7,360 nucleotides of DNA from Cyclobacteriaceae bacterium (GTDB taxonomy: Bacteria; Bacteroidota; Bacteroidia; Cytophagales; Cyclobacteriaceae). The stretch spans positions 1 through 7,360 of the forward strand of contig JALOMY010000143.1 of assembly GCA_025455225.1 (NCBI GenBank), in the 5' to 3' direction. Below, in pieces: positions 1 through 6,896 of the stretch (its first letter is position 1; every line of letters starts with the position of its first letter). Made by a program: the position numbers and the translations under genes. Below the pieces are notes generated by a model. It was not told where the DNA came from. It did not search any database and worked only from the letters and a program-made list of their open reading frames with translations.

Positions 1-2717
1 CCGAACACGGCTGCCGGCACACCCAGCAATACACTGAAGGGTAATTTCCAGCTTTCATATTGTGCAGCCAGAATGAGGAACACGAATACGATGGCCATTA
101 AGAACATCGTGCTTCCGGTACCTTCTGCTGCTTTTTCCTGGTAGCTCATGTTGCTCCATGCAATGCTGAGTTGCTTGGGCAGCGTGGAAGCCACTTCTTC
201 CAATGCCCGCAAGGCATCGGCCGAACTGTATCCTTCTTTTGGTGCACCGGAAATTTCAGCGGCACGATACATATTAAAGCGGTTGGTGTATTGAGGACCG
301 GTAATGTCTTCTACTACGGCAAGCGTGGTTAACGGTATAATTTCTCCGTTGCGGCTGCGTACATAATACTTGGCAATGTCATCCGGTTGGAGTCGGTCTT
401 CACCTTCCGCCTGAACATATACTTTGTATTGGCGGCCAAAGCGGTTGAAGTCGTTGACATACGCACTGCCGAGATAGGTAGAGATGGTACTTGTGATCTC
501 CGCCAGATCGATTTGCAGCTTCTCAGCCTTGTCATAATCGATAATGATTTTTTTCTGGGGAACACTAGAACGATACACTGTAAAAATATTGCCGATCTCC
601 GGACGTTTGCGTGCTTCGGCTATAAAATTACGAGCCTGCTCATCAAGAAACTGTGGTGTATTTCCGGAACGATCCTGTAATTGCAAGGTGAAACCGGCTG
701 ATGTTCCCAACCCTTCTATGGGTGGAGGTCCGAAAGCAATGGCCGTTGCTTCGGTTACCGTTGTGCGGAAGGCGATGTTAGTTTCCTGAATTAATTGCTT
801 GGCGGTTTTGGTTCGTTCATCCCATGGCTTGAGCGAGATAAAGATGAAAGCGTTGTTAGTAGAATACGATTGTGTTAACAAACTGTAGCCCAACACCACG
901 GTGCTGTATTCAATACCCTCCATGCTATTGAGAATCCCTTCAACTTTTTTGGCTACTTCATCGGTTCGTTCCAGCGAGGCGGCATCGGGCAACTGGACGT
1001 TCACCAGGTAATAACCTTCATCTTCTTCAGGTACGAATCCACCCGGAATGCCCTTGCCCAGGAAAACGATAAACACCACAACAATACCAATGATCAACAC
1101 CGATCGGATGGACTTGCGTGCCACAACACCGGCCACACCGGTATAGCCCAGTGTGAACTTATCGAACACCCGGTTGAAGCCATTAAAAAACCGTTGCAGT
1201 AATCCTTTTGATTCTTTTTTGGGTTTAAGAATCAGGGCACTCAATGCGGGACTGAGCGTAAGTGCATTGAATGCGGAGAATAATACCGATATGGCAATGG
1301 TTATTGCAAACTGCTGATAAAGCCTTCCGGTAATTCCACCGGCAAATGCCACCGGCACAAACACGGCAGCCAGAATTAAGGCGATGGCGACAACCGGTCC
1401 GCCTACTTCTTTCATCGCTTTTTTAGTAGCCTCTTTCGGATTCATGCCATGTTCAATGTTGTGCATTACGGCTTCCACCACCACAATGGCATCATCCACC
1501 ACCAGACCGATGGCAAGCACCAATCCCAAAAGTGACAATACGTTTACTGAGAAGCCCAATAACGGGAAGATGATGAACGTACCGATCAGCGATACCGGAA
1601 CGGTTAACAACGGAATCAGTGTAGCGCGCCAGTCCTGCAAGAAGATAAACACCACCAGGATAACGAGCACCACTGCTTCGAACAGCGTATGCACGATTTC
1701 TTCGATACCCACTTCAATGGCTCGGGTGGTGTTGAGTGAGATATCGTATTTCATATCCTCCGGAAAATAATTCACCACGTCTTTCATCGTGGTTTGAACC
1801 AATTCGGCTACCTCCAAGGCATTCGATCCAGGCATCTGGTACACCACAATAGTGGCAGCTGGTTTTCCGTTCAGTCGGCTGTACGAATTGTAATTGTCAA
1901 GACCCAACTCAATGCGGGCAATATCTTTAAGCCGCACGATAGCACCTTTTTCATCCGATTTAACGATTATGTTGCCAAACTCTTCTTCGGTAATGAGGCG
2001 TTCCTGCAGCGTAACCGTGTAGGTATAATCCACACCGGAAGGTGATGGAGGCGCTCCGAATTTTCCACCGGGCGCAATGGCATTTTGTTTTTTCACCGCG
2101 TTGGCCACATCGTTCACGGTAAGATCAAGTTTGGTCAGTTGGTCAGGTTTCAGCCACACGCGCATGGAATAGTCAGCACCGCCAAAGAGGATGACATCAC
2201 CCACGCCCTTTAGTCGTTTCAACTGATCCACGATGTTGATGTTGGCGTAGTTGTTGAGAAAGAGTCCGTCATAGGTTTGCCCAGGTGATGACAACGACAC
2301 CAGCATGAGCGGGAACACCAGTGATTTTTTTGTGGTCACACCAAATGCCTTTACCTCGTTTGGCATCTTCGCATTGGCCTGCGACACGCGGTTTTGGGTG
2401 AGCATGTTGGCATTGTCAAGATCGGTGCCCACTTCAAAAGAAACCTGTAAGGTTAATGATCCATCGGCCGCGTTGATGGATTTCATATACAACATTTCCT
2501 CAACTCCATTCACCTGTTGTTCGATAGGAGTGGCCACAGCCTGTTCAACGTTAACGGCATTGGCTCCATTGAACGTAGTGGTAACCTGGATCATAGGGGG
2601 TGTGATGTCCGGATATTTGGAGATGGGTATACCGCGCAGCGTAATCAACCCCATGATGATCATCAGGATGGAGATCACCATCGCAACGATAGGCCTTCGT
2701 ATAAAAAATTCACTCAT
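1..2717 (-). CDS. RND (HAE1/AcrB-MexB type) multidrug efflux pump, inner-membrane subunit, C-terminus cut by window edge
   Basis: This is the proton-driven inner-membrane transporter of a tripartite efflux pump, which by family exports drugs, detergents or other amphiphiles from the periplasm and outer leaflet. The frame is open for 905 codons from ATG at 2717-2715 to the window edge. The protein begins MSEFFIRRPIVAMVIS, the typical RND first helix, then has the first porter region (DLDNANMLTQNRV, near residues 100-115). Helix 4 carries GLVVDDAIVVVE with D408 and D409, matching the AcrB proton-relay pair D407/D408. Later come VPEEDEGYY at the start of the second periplasmic half, YVNDF at 753-757 and YESW at 887-890. 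AcrB relatives have about 1,050 residues, so about 150 are missing, including the last helices and the helix-10 lysine. The gene follows the adaptor gene after 28 nt, so the two are probably co-transcribed. Substrate cannot be told from sequence. Family assignment is firm. Confidence 0.97.
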   Translation of the reverse strand, partial: MSEFFIRRPIVAMVISILMIIMGLITLRGIPISKYPDITPPMIQVTTTFNGANAVNVEQAVATPIEQQVNGVEEMLYMKSINAADGSLTLQVSFEVGTDLDNANMLTQNRVSQANAKMPNEVKAFGVTTKKSLVFPLMLVSLSSPGQTYDGLFLNNYANINIVDQLKRLKGVGDVILFGGADYSMRVWLKPDQLTKLDLTVNDVANAVKKQNAIAPGGKFGAPPSPSGVDYTYTVTLQERLITEEEFGNIIVKSDEKGAIVRLKDIARIELGLDNYNSYSRLNGKPAATIVVYQMPGSNALEVAELVQTTMKDVVNYFPEDMKYDISLNTTRAIEVGIEEIVHTLFEAVVLVILVVFIFLQDWRATLIPLLTVPVSLIGTFIIFPLLGFSVNVLSLLGLVLAIGLVVDDAIVVVEAVMHNIEHGMNPKEATKKAMKEVGGPVVAIALILAAVFVPVAFAGGITGRLYQQFAITIAISVLFSAFNALTLSPALSALILKPKKESKGLLQRFFNGFNRVFDKFTLGYTGVAGVVARKSIRSVLIIGIVVVFIVFLGKGIPGGFVPEEDEGYYLVNVQLPDAASLERTDEVAKKVEGILNSMEGIEYSTVVLGYSLLTQSYSTNNAFIFISLKPWDERTKTAKQLIQETNIAFRTTVTEATAIAFGPPPIEGLGTSAGFTLQLQDRSGNTPQFLDEQARNFIAEARKRPEIGNIFTVYRSSVPQKKIIIDYDKAEKLQIDLAEITSTISTYLGSAYVNDFNRFGRQYKVYVQAEGEDRLQPDDIAKYYVRSRNGEIIPLTTLAVVEDITGPQYTNRFNMYRAAEISGAPKEGYSSADALRALEEVASTLPKQLSIAWSNMSYQEKAAEGTGSTMFLMAIVFVFLILAAQYESWKLPFSVLLGVPAAVF

Positions 2718-2745
2718 ACAATTCAGTGTGTTTTAGGATGGGGTT

Positions 2746-3891
2746 TTATTGTTGCGGAGTTTCCGGCCAGGTTTGTTCAACGGCTTCAATTTTGGCGTTG
2801 GCGGTAATGTTGGCATTGCCTACAATGGCTACCCGGTCACCGGCATTTATTCCTTTCTTAATGATCCAGCCATCGCCTACTTTCTGACCCGGTTCTACGG
2901 AAACGGCTTTCAGAGTGGAGGAATCAGTTACTACATAAACCTGCGATAGGTGTTGCAACTGAAAGACGGCACGCTGCGGAACCAGAACGGCTCCCGTTAC
3001 AGTGCTTAGCGATACCCTGGTCTTTACAAACAAACCGGGCCGTAATAAGCCTTTGGGATTGGGGAACGTGGCTTCGAGGGTAAGCGTTCCGGTTTTCGGA
3101 TCGATTTCGCGATCAGCAAAATTGATTTCCCCTGTTTCCGAATAGAGGCTACCATCTGCGAGTACGAGCTGAACATTCTTTCGTGCTGTTGACAGTTCTT
3201 GCTGTGAGAGTTGTGCGAGGCGAAGGTACTCGCGTTCGCTGATCTGGAAACGTACCCGCACACCTTGAACACTGGAAATGGTGGTGAGCACGGAACTTCC
3301 ACCTACCCGGCTTACATAATCACCGGCCCGTACGTTAGAGATACCAACAATGCCATCAAATGGTGCACTGACACGGGTATAACCAAGTTCAACTTTGGCA
3401 TTTTGCAGGGTGGCTTCTGATGCTCTTACCTGGGCCTGGGCAGCGTTGTAAGCAGCCGTAGCGTTATCGAGGTCTTTCTGACTCAAGGCATTTAATTCAG
3501 TAAGAGGCTTTACGCGGCTTAATTCGTTTTGAGCTCGAACTAGTTCGGTTTGAGCACGGGCCAGATCACTGGCTGCCCGATCTACACGGTTCTTGTATTC
3601 AATATCATCGATGACATATAGAAGAGCACCCTTTTTAATGGCAGATCCTTCTTTAAAATTGACTGAGGTCACCCATCCTTCCACCCGGGCTCGGATATCC
3701 ACATCGGCTTGCCCGTATACTTGTGCAACAAAATCTTCATAGAGGGGAACATCGTTTTGGATAGCTTTAACCACATTCACTTTAACAGGGGGCAGAACTG
3801 TTTCTTCTTTTTTACCACAGCCACCGGAGAAAATGACCAGGAGGGTGACACCGGTCAAAACCTGACCGATTGCTTTCAGAGGGTTGTACAT
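2746..3891 (-). CDS. RND efflux periplasmic adaptor lipoprotein (HlyD/AcrA membrane-fusion family)
   Basis: This 381-residue adaptor would link the inner-membrane pump to an outer-membrane channel. The N-terminus is a short basic segment, a hydrophobic stretch (about 11-22) and FSGGC with Cys25, so it is probably a lipoprotein; the -3 Ser is looser than the classical lipobox, though this is seen in Bacteroidota. The first half of the lipoyl domain lies near 62-97 (ARVEGWVTSVNFKEGSAIKKG). An Ala/Gln-rich coiled-coil hairpin spans about 98-168, and the second lipoyl half has YTRVSAPFDGIVG at 171-183. A beta-barrel domain follows near 210-295 with the typical DPKTGTLTLEATFPN and LLRPGLFVKTRV, then a membrane-proximal domain (LVPQRAVFQ onward). 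The frame extends upstream to a TTG at 3957, but ATG at 3891 places the signal peptide at the true N-terminus and is preferred. The usual family length is 350-400, so the gene is complete. It is the first gene of the operon with the pump. Confidence 0.96.
   Translation of the reverse strand: MYNPLKAIGQVLTGVTLLVIFSGGCGKKEETVLPPVKVNVVKAIQNDVPLYEDFVAQVYGQADVDIRARVEGWVTSVNFKEGSAIKKGALLYVIDDIEYKNRVDRAASDLARAQTELVRAQNELSRVKPLTELNALSQKDLDNATAAYNAAQAQVRASEATLQNAKVELGYTRVSAPFDGIVGISNVRAGDYVSRVGGSSVLTTISSVQGVRVRFQISEREYLRLAQLSQQELSTARKNVQLVLADGSLYSETGEINFADREIDPKTGTLTLEATFPNPKGLLRPGLFVKTRVSLSTVTGAVLVPQRAVFQLQHLSQVYVVTDSSTLKAVSVEPGQKVGDGWIIKKGINAGDRVAIVGNANITANAKIEAVEQTWPETPQQ
3872..3891 (-). other. Start choice for the adaptor gene: ATG at 3891, no Shine-Dalgarno
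   Basis: ATG at 3891-3889 gives MYNPLKAIG followed directly by the hydrophobic core and Cys25. The alternative in-frame TTG at 3957-3955 would add 22 residues, including Lys19, ahead of this signal peptide, which is atypical. Upstream bases on the minus strand (CTAAAAATTGTCTCT) show no AGGAGG-like motif. That absence is common in Bacteroidota, so it does not argue against the start. Confidence 0.7.
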
Positions 3892-4113
3892 AGAGACAAT
3901 TTTTAGGGAGGAAAGATAAGGATATTGTAATGTTCGAAGACTTGCAGGGATCAACAATTCAGTCTGATTTTTATCATATTAAGCAGCCGTTTCTGAAATT
4001 TGAATGCATTAGAAATCAATTCCGTGAAAATTGCCTGAAGAATTAATACAGAACATTGTTTTTTACCTCCCCGAAAAAATGCTTTATCTTAGCCTGTTAT
4101 TAATCAAAAAGAC
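3892..4113. promoter_or_regulatory. Divergent intergenic region between the efflux operon and the small secreted protein gene
   Basis: This AT-rich 222-nt gap separates two genes that point away from each other, so it must hold the promoters or leaders for both. On the minus strand I found no TAnnTTTG-type element for the efflux operon. On the plus strand there is one candidate -7 element (see 4085-4092). An 8-bp palindrome AATGCATT lies at 4003-4010, but nothing extends it into a convincing operator. No open frame with coding character was seen here. Confidence 0.5.
4085..4092 (+). promoter_or_regulatory. Candidate Bacteroidota-type -7 promoter element
   Basis: TATCTTAG matches the Bacteroidota -7 consensus TAnnTTTG at five of six fixed positions and lies 21 nt before the ATG at 4114. 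That would give a very short 5' leader. The nearest TTG (4056-4058) is 26 nt upstream, longer than the usual spacing of about 17-23, so the -33 part is weak. Treat as a guess. Confidence 0.3.
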
Positions 4114-4596
4114 ATGAAATTACTCATAACCTTATTCATTAGTTTTCTTTCAGTTGGCTTATTTGCCCAAGGCAGTTCATCCAAAGCGGCCACCCCTTCA
4201 TCTGATTGTTTTAGAGATTGGTACACCCTGTTTAAAGAACGAGGGGCTCTTCCGGTGGCAGACGGTACTCACGATGTCATTATTACGGTTCGGAATGGCA
4301 ATATTTCTGACTGTTATATGGGAAGGATTAATGTTACTTCCGGTAAGCTCAGCAGTAAACTGTTGGTTCAAAAAGTAGACGGCAGTTATGAAGAATATGG
4401 TAAAACCGTAAGTAAAGCATTTCAAAATGCGGAAGGCACCCTGATTGAGGAATTGCGGGAAGTGAACAATGGTATGAGCGCTTCCATTACCCTTAGCGAT
4501 GGAGAAGTTATCAGGTTGTTTTTCTTTAAGTCAATTGCTGAAAAGCCAAAATCAAATAAAAAGGCTCCGGTACCATCAGCATTAATCAAGAACTGA
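4114..4596 (+). CDS. Small secreted protein of unknown function
   Basis: I do not recognise this 160-residue protein. It starts with a clear Sec signal peptide: MKLLITLFISFLSVGLFA followed by Q19, with likely signal peptidase I cleavage after Ala18. The mature protein would be about 142 residues, periplasmic or secreted. It has only two cysteines, C32 and C67, which could form a disulfide once exported. A beta-rich middle (DVIITVRNGNISDCYMGRIN near 54-73, then SSKLLVQKVDGSYEEYG) suggests a small beta-sandwich or barrel. The segment ASITLSDGEVIRLFFFKS near 130-147 looks like a closing strand pair, and the last 20 or so residues are Lys/Pro-rich and probably disordered. No membrane helix follows the signal peptide and no catalytic motif is visible. 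The gene is monocistronic: divergent from the efflux operon and convergent with the metallopeptidase, with a terminator just downstream. Confidence 0.85.
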   Translation: MKLLITLFISFLSVGLFAQGSSSKAATPSSDCFRDWYTLFKERGALPVADGTHDVIITVRNGNISDCYMGRINVTSGKLSSKLLVQKVDGSYEEYGKTVSKAFQNAEGTLIEELREVNNGMSASITLSDGEVIRLFFFKSIAEKPKSNKKAPVPSALIKN

Positions 4597-4615
4597 TTCG
4601 AATGATTAAGCATAC

Positions 4616-4650
4616 AACAAATAAGCCACCCATTGGGTGGCTTATTTGTT
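4616..4650. terminator. Bidirectional intrinsic terminator, perfect 16-bp stem
   Basis: Arms AACAAATAAGCCACCC (4616-4631) and GGGTGGCTTATTTGTT (4635-4650) pair perfectly around a 3-nt loop (ATT, 4632-4634). The GC-rich core at the loop is flanked by A-rich sequence on the left and T-rich sequence on the right, so it can end transcription on both strands. It lies between two convergent genes. Its right arm overlaps the first two plus-strand positions of the peptidase stop codon (TAA, minus strand, 4651-4649). Confidence 0.93.
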
Positions 4651-5923
4651 ATGCATCACTTAACGCTTTGAGTTCATCTTCAAACTCAATGTATCGATCC
4701 AGGTATATCTTATCCAGATTGATGTTGCCGATAAAGGCCGAATAGGCCATCATGGCAGCCAGTCTTCGAAGATCAGAAGCCCAGATCGGCAAATAGGCAG
4801 GAGGGAGCAGCCAACCGCTTTCGAATTGTGGGCTCAGGCGAAGAGCATCGGCCAAGGTCAATCGGCCGGCAAATAAATTACGTACCAGGTCGGGTCGGTT
4901 TTCGCGTATAGCCAGGCGCAAAAAAGTATGCACTTCAAACAAGCCTTGCAGGTAAACAGCATCTTTGGTGAAGACAACTTTATTTTTCACTGCACCTCCT
5001 CTGAAAATACGTTGAGCCGATCGTACAGATTCAATTTCGGATTGTCCGTTGTCCATGAAGAATTTAAACAGATCGATAAAATCAGCACCGTCTAATGCCA
5101 TTTTAACTGCGATCACACGTAATGCAACTCTGCGCAATCGGTTAATGTCCATAGCATTGGTGATGAGTTCGGCCATCACGGCAATGCCCTCCTGTGTTCG
5201 TGTTGTTCGGGGTGCACCTAAGCCAAGAGTCTGAAGGTTGATTTGTTTTTTACCATTTAATTGAGTGGCTGTATGCACATACGCTTCGTGGTAAAGCAAC
5301 TGGTCTTTATCCAACGGAGAAAAAACGGCACTGCCTCTAACGCGTATGCGGGTTGCGCCTGCCAGGGCTTTCGATGACATGTTCTGATCGATGATTACCT
5401 CTACGGTATCTTTATCAAAGAACTCATCTACTTCACTTTTCAACCAACCGGCAAATTCTGTTGCCGAGATGTCAAATTCAGTCGGCTGAATATGAACGTT
5501 CCCGAGAAGTTTGTCGGTTACTTCAAGAAAAAATTTGGCTCCGTCTACGGCCGTCATGTTCTGCAATTTGTAAACCATATCAGGGCGACCATAAATCCGT
5601 ACGGAGTATCGGGTAAATTCGGGTGTACCGATGTGGCTTAACATACGACCAGCATCGGCATAACTCTCTGCGGTTTCGGCCAGGAATTTTTCAACCGGGT
5701 TATGAGTATCACACTTCGAAGCGATGGAATCCAACGCAGTAACGTTATCGGCAACGTTGGGTGTTGTTAAACTTATTTGAGGCAGAACGGGATTCCCTTT
5801 TTTCCAACCGGACAGGAATTTTTCTTCTGCACCGGCCGGCCAGGTTAAGGCACTTAAAACTTTGATTTTTTTTGAGGCCTTTACCAGGTCTGCATCGAGT
5901 TTTTTCACCTTATTCTCATTCAT
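4649..5923 (-). CDS. DUF1704/QEGLA-motif family putative zinc metallopeptidase (MATCAP-like tyrosine carboxypeptidase domain)
   Basis: This 424-residue protein belongs to the family annotated in bacteria as 'flavohemoglobin expression-modulating QEGLA motif protein' (DUF1704). The eukaryotic member MATCAP is a tubulin tyrosine carboxypeptidase with an HExxxH zinc site. Here the site is HEAYVH at 212-217 (ligands H212 and H217, catalytic E213). A third ligand would be E245 in QEGIAV (244-249), where Ile replaces the usual Leu. Other family landmarks are RIFRGG at 305-310 and VFTKDAVYLQGL at 317-328. There is no signal peptide, so it is cytoplasmic. The length is normal for the bacterial family. 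The natural substrate is not known; peptidase activity is inferred from the intact metal site. The start ATG at 5923 has no Shine-Dalgarno. The gene is alone on its strand, ends in the shared terminator, and lies head-to-head with the amidotransferase gene. Confidence 0.9.
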   Translation of the reverse strand: MNENKVKKLDADLVKASKKIKVLSALTWPAGAEEKFLSGWKKGNPVLPQISLTTPNVADNVTALDSIASKCDTHNPVEKFLAETAESYADAGRMLSHIGTPEFTRYSVRIYGRPDMVYKLQNMTAVDGAKFFLEVTDKLLGNVHIQPTEFDISATEFAGWLKSEVDEFFDKDTVEVIIDQNMSSKALAGATRIRVRGSAVFSPLDKDQLLYHEAYVHTATQLNGKKQINLQTLGLGAPRTTRTQEGIAVMAELITNAMDINRLRRVALRVIAVKMALDGADFIDLFKFFMDNGQSEIESVRSAQRIFRGGAVKNKVVFTKDAVYLQGLFEVHTFLRLAIRENRPDLVRNLFAGRLTLADALRLSPQFESGWLLPPAYLPIWASDLRRLAAMMAYSAFIGNINLDKIYLDRYIEFEDELKALSDA

Positions 5924-6060
5924 AATAATGGGAGAATTTATTTATCAATCAGAAAGGTAAGCATAACAAAACAGTACTTCCTGCAAAGACTTACTGATTA
6001 TTGTCATTGATGCATACTTTCTAAATCGCGAGATTCAGTCAATTTTAAATCGTTATAACT
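5924..6060. promoter_or_regulatory. Divergent intergenic region between metallopeptidase and amidotransferase genes
   Basis: This 137-nt AT-rich gap must carry promoters for both flanking genes. The best -7-like word on the plus strand is TACTTTCT at 6015-6022, a partial match to TAnnTTTG with no well-spaced TTG. No minus-strand element stood out. A small dyad AATC-GCGA-GATT surrounds the TCGCGA palindrome about 30 nt before the amidotransferase start; it is too short to call an operator. Confidence 0.45.
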
Positions 6061-6885
6061 ATGTGCCGCTGGTTAGCTTATGCCGGAGGGTCAATACGCC
6101 TGAAGCAATTATTATTGGATCCCAAACAAAACCTGATTGATCAAAGTCTCAGTTCCCGTTCGGAATTAACTCCTACCAATGGCGATGGCTTTGGTGTTGG
6201 ATGGTATGGAATAAATCCTGAGCCGGGCCTGTTTCACAGCATACGCCCGGCCTGGAACGATTTTAATCTGCGGGATCTCGCATCCAATATTGAATCATCC
6301 CTTTTTATGGCCCACGTGCGGGCAACATCTCTTGCTACCATCCAGGAAACCAATTGCCATCCTTTCCGGTATAAAAACTGGTTGTTTGTGCACAACGGTG
6401 AGATCGACCAGATCCAGAAGTTCAGAAGAGAATTGCTTTCGGCTGTTGGCGATGAATATTTTGAAAATATACTCGGCTCAACCGACTCAGAACTTATGTT
6501 TCACCTTGCGCTTACCTTCGGATTGCAGGTCGATGTGCCAAAAGCTGTCACGCGCATGGTGGGTTTTATTGAAGATGTTGCCCGCAAGAAAGGAGTGAAC
6601 GAAGCCGTCTGGATGACGCTGGGAATTTCGGATGGTAAAACCTTGTGGGGCTTTCGTTACGGAAGTGATGGCGATGGCCCGAGTTTGTATTATAGTCCGG
6701 ATGTAACGGAGCTTGAAAAAGTAAATCCTGATATTAAAGGGCATCTTGAATTGTATGCACGATGCCTTGTTTCTGAACCGATTGGTGAATTTCAACATCT
6801 GTGGACTGAAGTTCCGCAAAGTTCAACAGTCGTCATTCATAAGGGAAAGGTTGACATCCATCCGTTTAAACCGATATCCGTGTAA
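6061..6885 (+). CDS. Stand-alone class II glutamine amidotransferase (YafJ/EgtC-like)
   Basis: This 274-residue Ntn-hydrolase begins MCRWLAYAGG. Removing the initiator Met would expose Cys2 as the N-terminal nucleophile, and this fixes the start at 6061. Family motifs are in order: NGDGFGVGWYG (40-50), HVRATS with R87 (85-90), ETNCHPF (96-102), the oxyanion-hole motif HNGEI with N112/G113 (111-115) and GSTDSE with D142 (139-144), which by analogy to GlmS/PurF binds the glutamine amino group. A late SEPIGEFQHLWTEVP segment is typical of YafJ-type proteins. No synthase or sugar-isomerase domain is attached, so it would hydrolyse glutamine or a gamma-glutamyl amide itself or supply ammonia to a partner. 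EgtC hydrolyses a gamma-glutamyl intermediate in ergothioneine synthesis, but no egtB or egtD is seen here, so that role is not assigned. The next gene starts after 11 nt. Confidence 0.93.
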   Translation: MCRWLAYAGGSIRLKQLLLDPKQNLIDQSLSSRSELTPTNGDGFGVGWYGINPEPGLFHSIRPAWNDFNLRDLASNIESSLFMAHVRATSLATIQETNCHPFRYKNWLFVHNGEIDQIQKFRRELLSAVGDEYFENILGSTDSELMFHLALTFGLQVDVPKAVTRMVGFIEDVARKKGVNEAVWMTLGISDGKTLWGFRYGSDGDGPSLYYSPDVTELEKVNPDIKGHLELYARCLVSEPIGEFQHLWTEVPQSSTVVIHKGKVDIHPFKPISV

Positions 6886-6896
6886 TCATCTGTATT

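Noticed and set aside
1384..1770. Plus-strand open frame of 128 codons, very Thr/Ser/Met-rich
   Set aside because: It is antisense to the well-conserved pump gene in codon-aligned register; its composition is a mirror of hydrophobic codons on the other strand.
2305..2736. Plus-strand open frame of 143 codons with hydrophobic stretches
   Set aside because: It covers the 5' end of the pump gene in antisense, where membrane-helix codons give false hydrophobic segments. No homology is recognisable.
3024..3302. Minus-strand open frame of 92 codons in another frame inside the adaptor gene
   Set aside because: It is fully covered by the conserved adaptor reading frame and shows no protein-like features.
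3892..3957. N-terminal extension of the adaptor to a TTG start at 3957
   Set aside because: It would put 22 extra residues before the signal peptide, and it uses TTG while a good ATG with a lipoprotein signal lies at 3891.
3990..4015. Dyad TTTCT...AGAAA overlapping palindrome AATGCATT
   Set aside because: The two symmetries have different centres and are short, so they do not form one operator.
5972..5996. Dyad CAGTA...TACTG in the divergent promoter region
   Set aside because: Only five paired bases with a 15-nt spacer, expected by chance in AT-rich DNA.
6015..6022. TACTTTCT as a promoter -7 element for the amidotransferase gene
   Set aside because: It matches TAnnTTTG only partly, and no TTG lies at the expected distance upstream; the nearest is only 11 nt away.
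6487..6819. Minus-strand open frame of 110 codons
   Set aside because: Antisense to the amidotransferase gene, whose family motifs cover this region.
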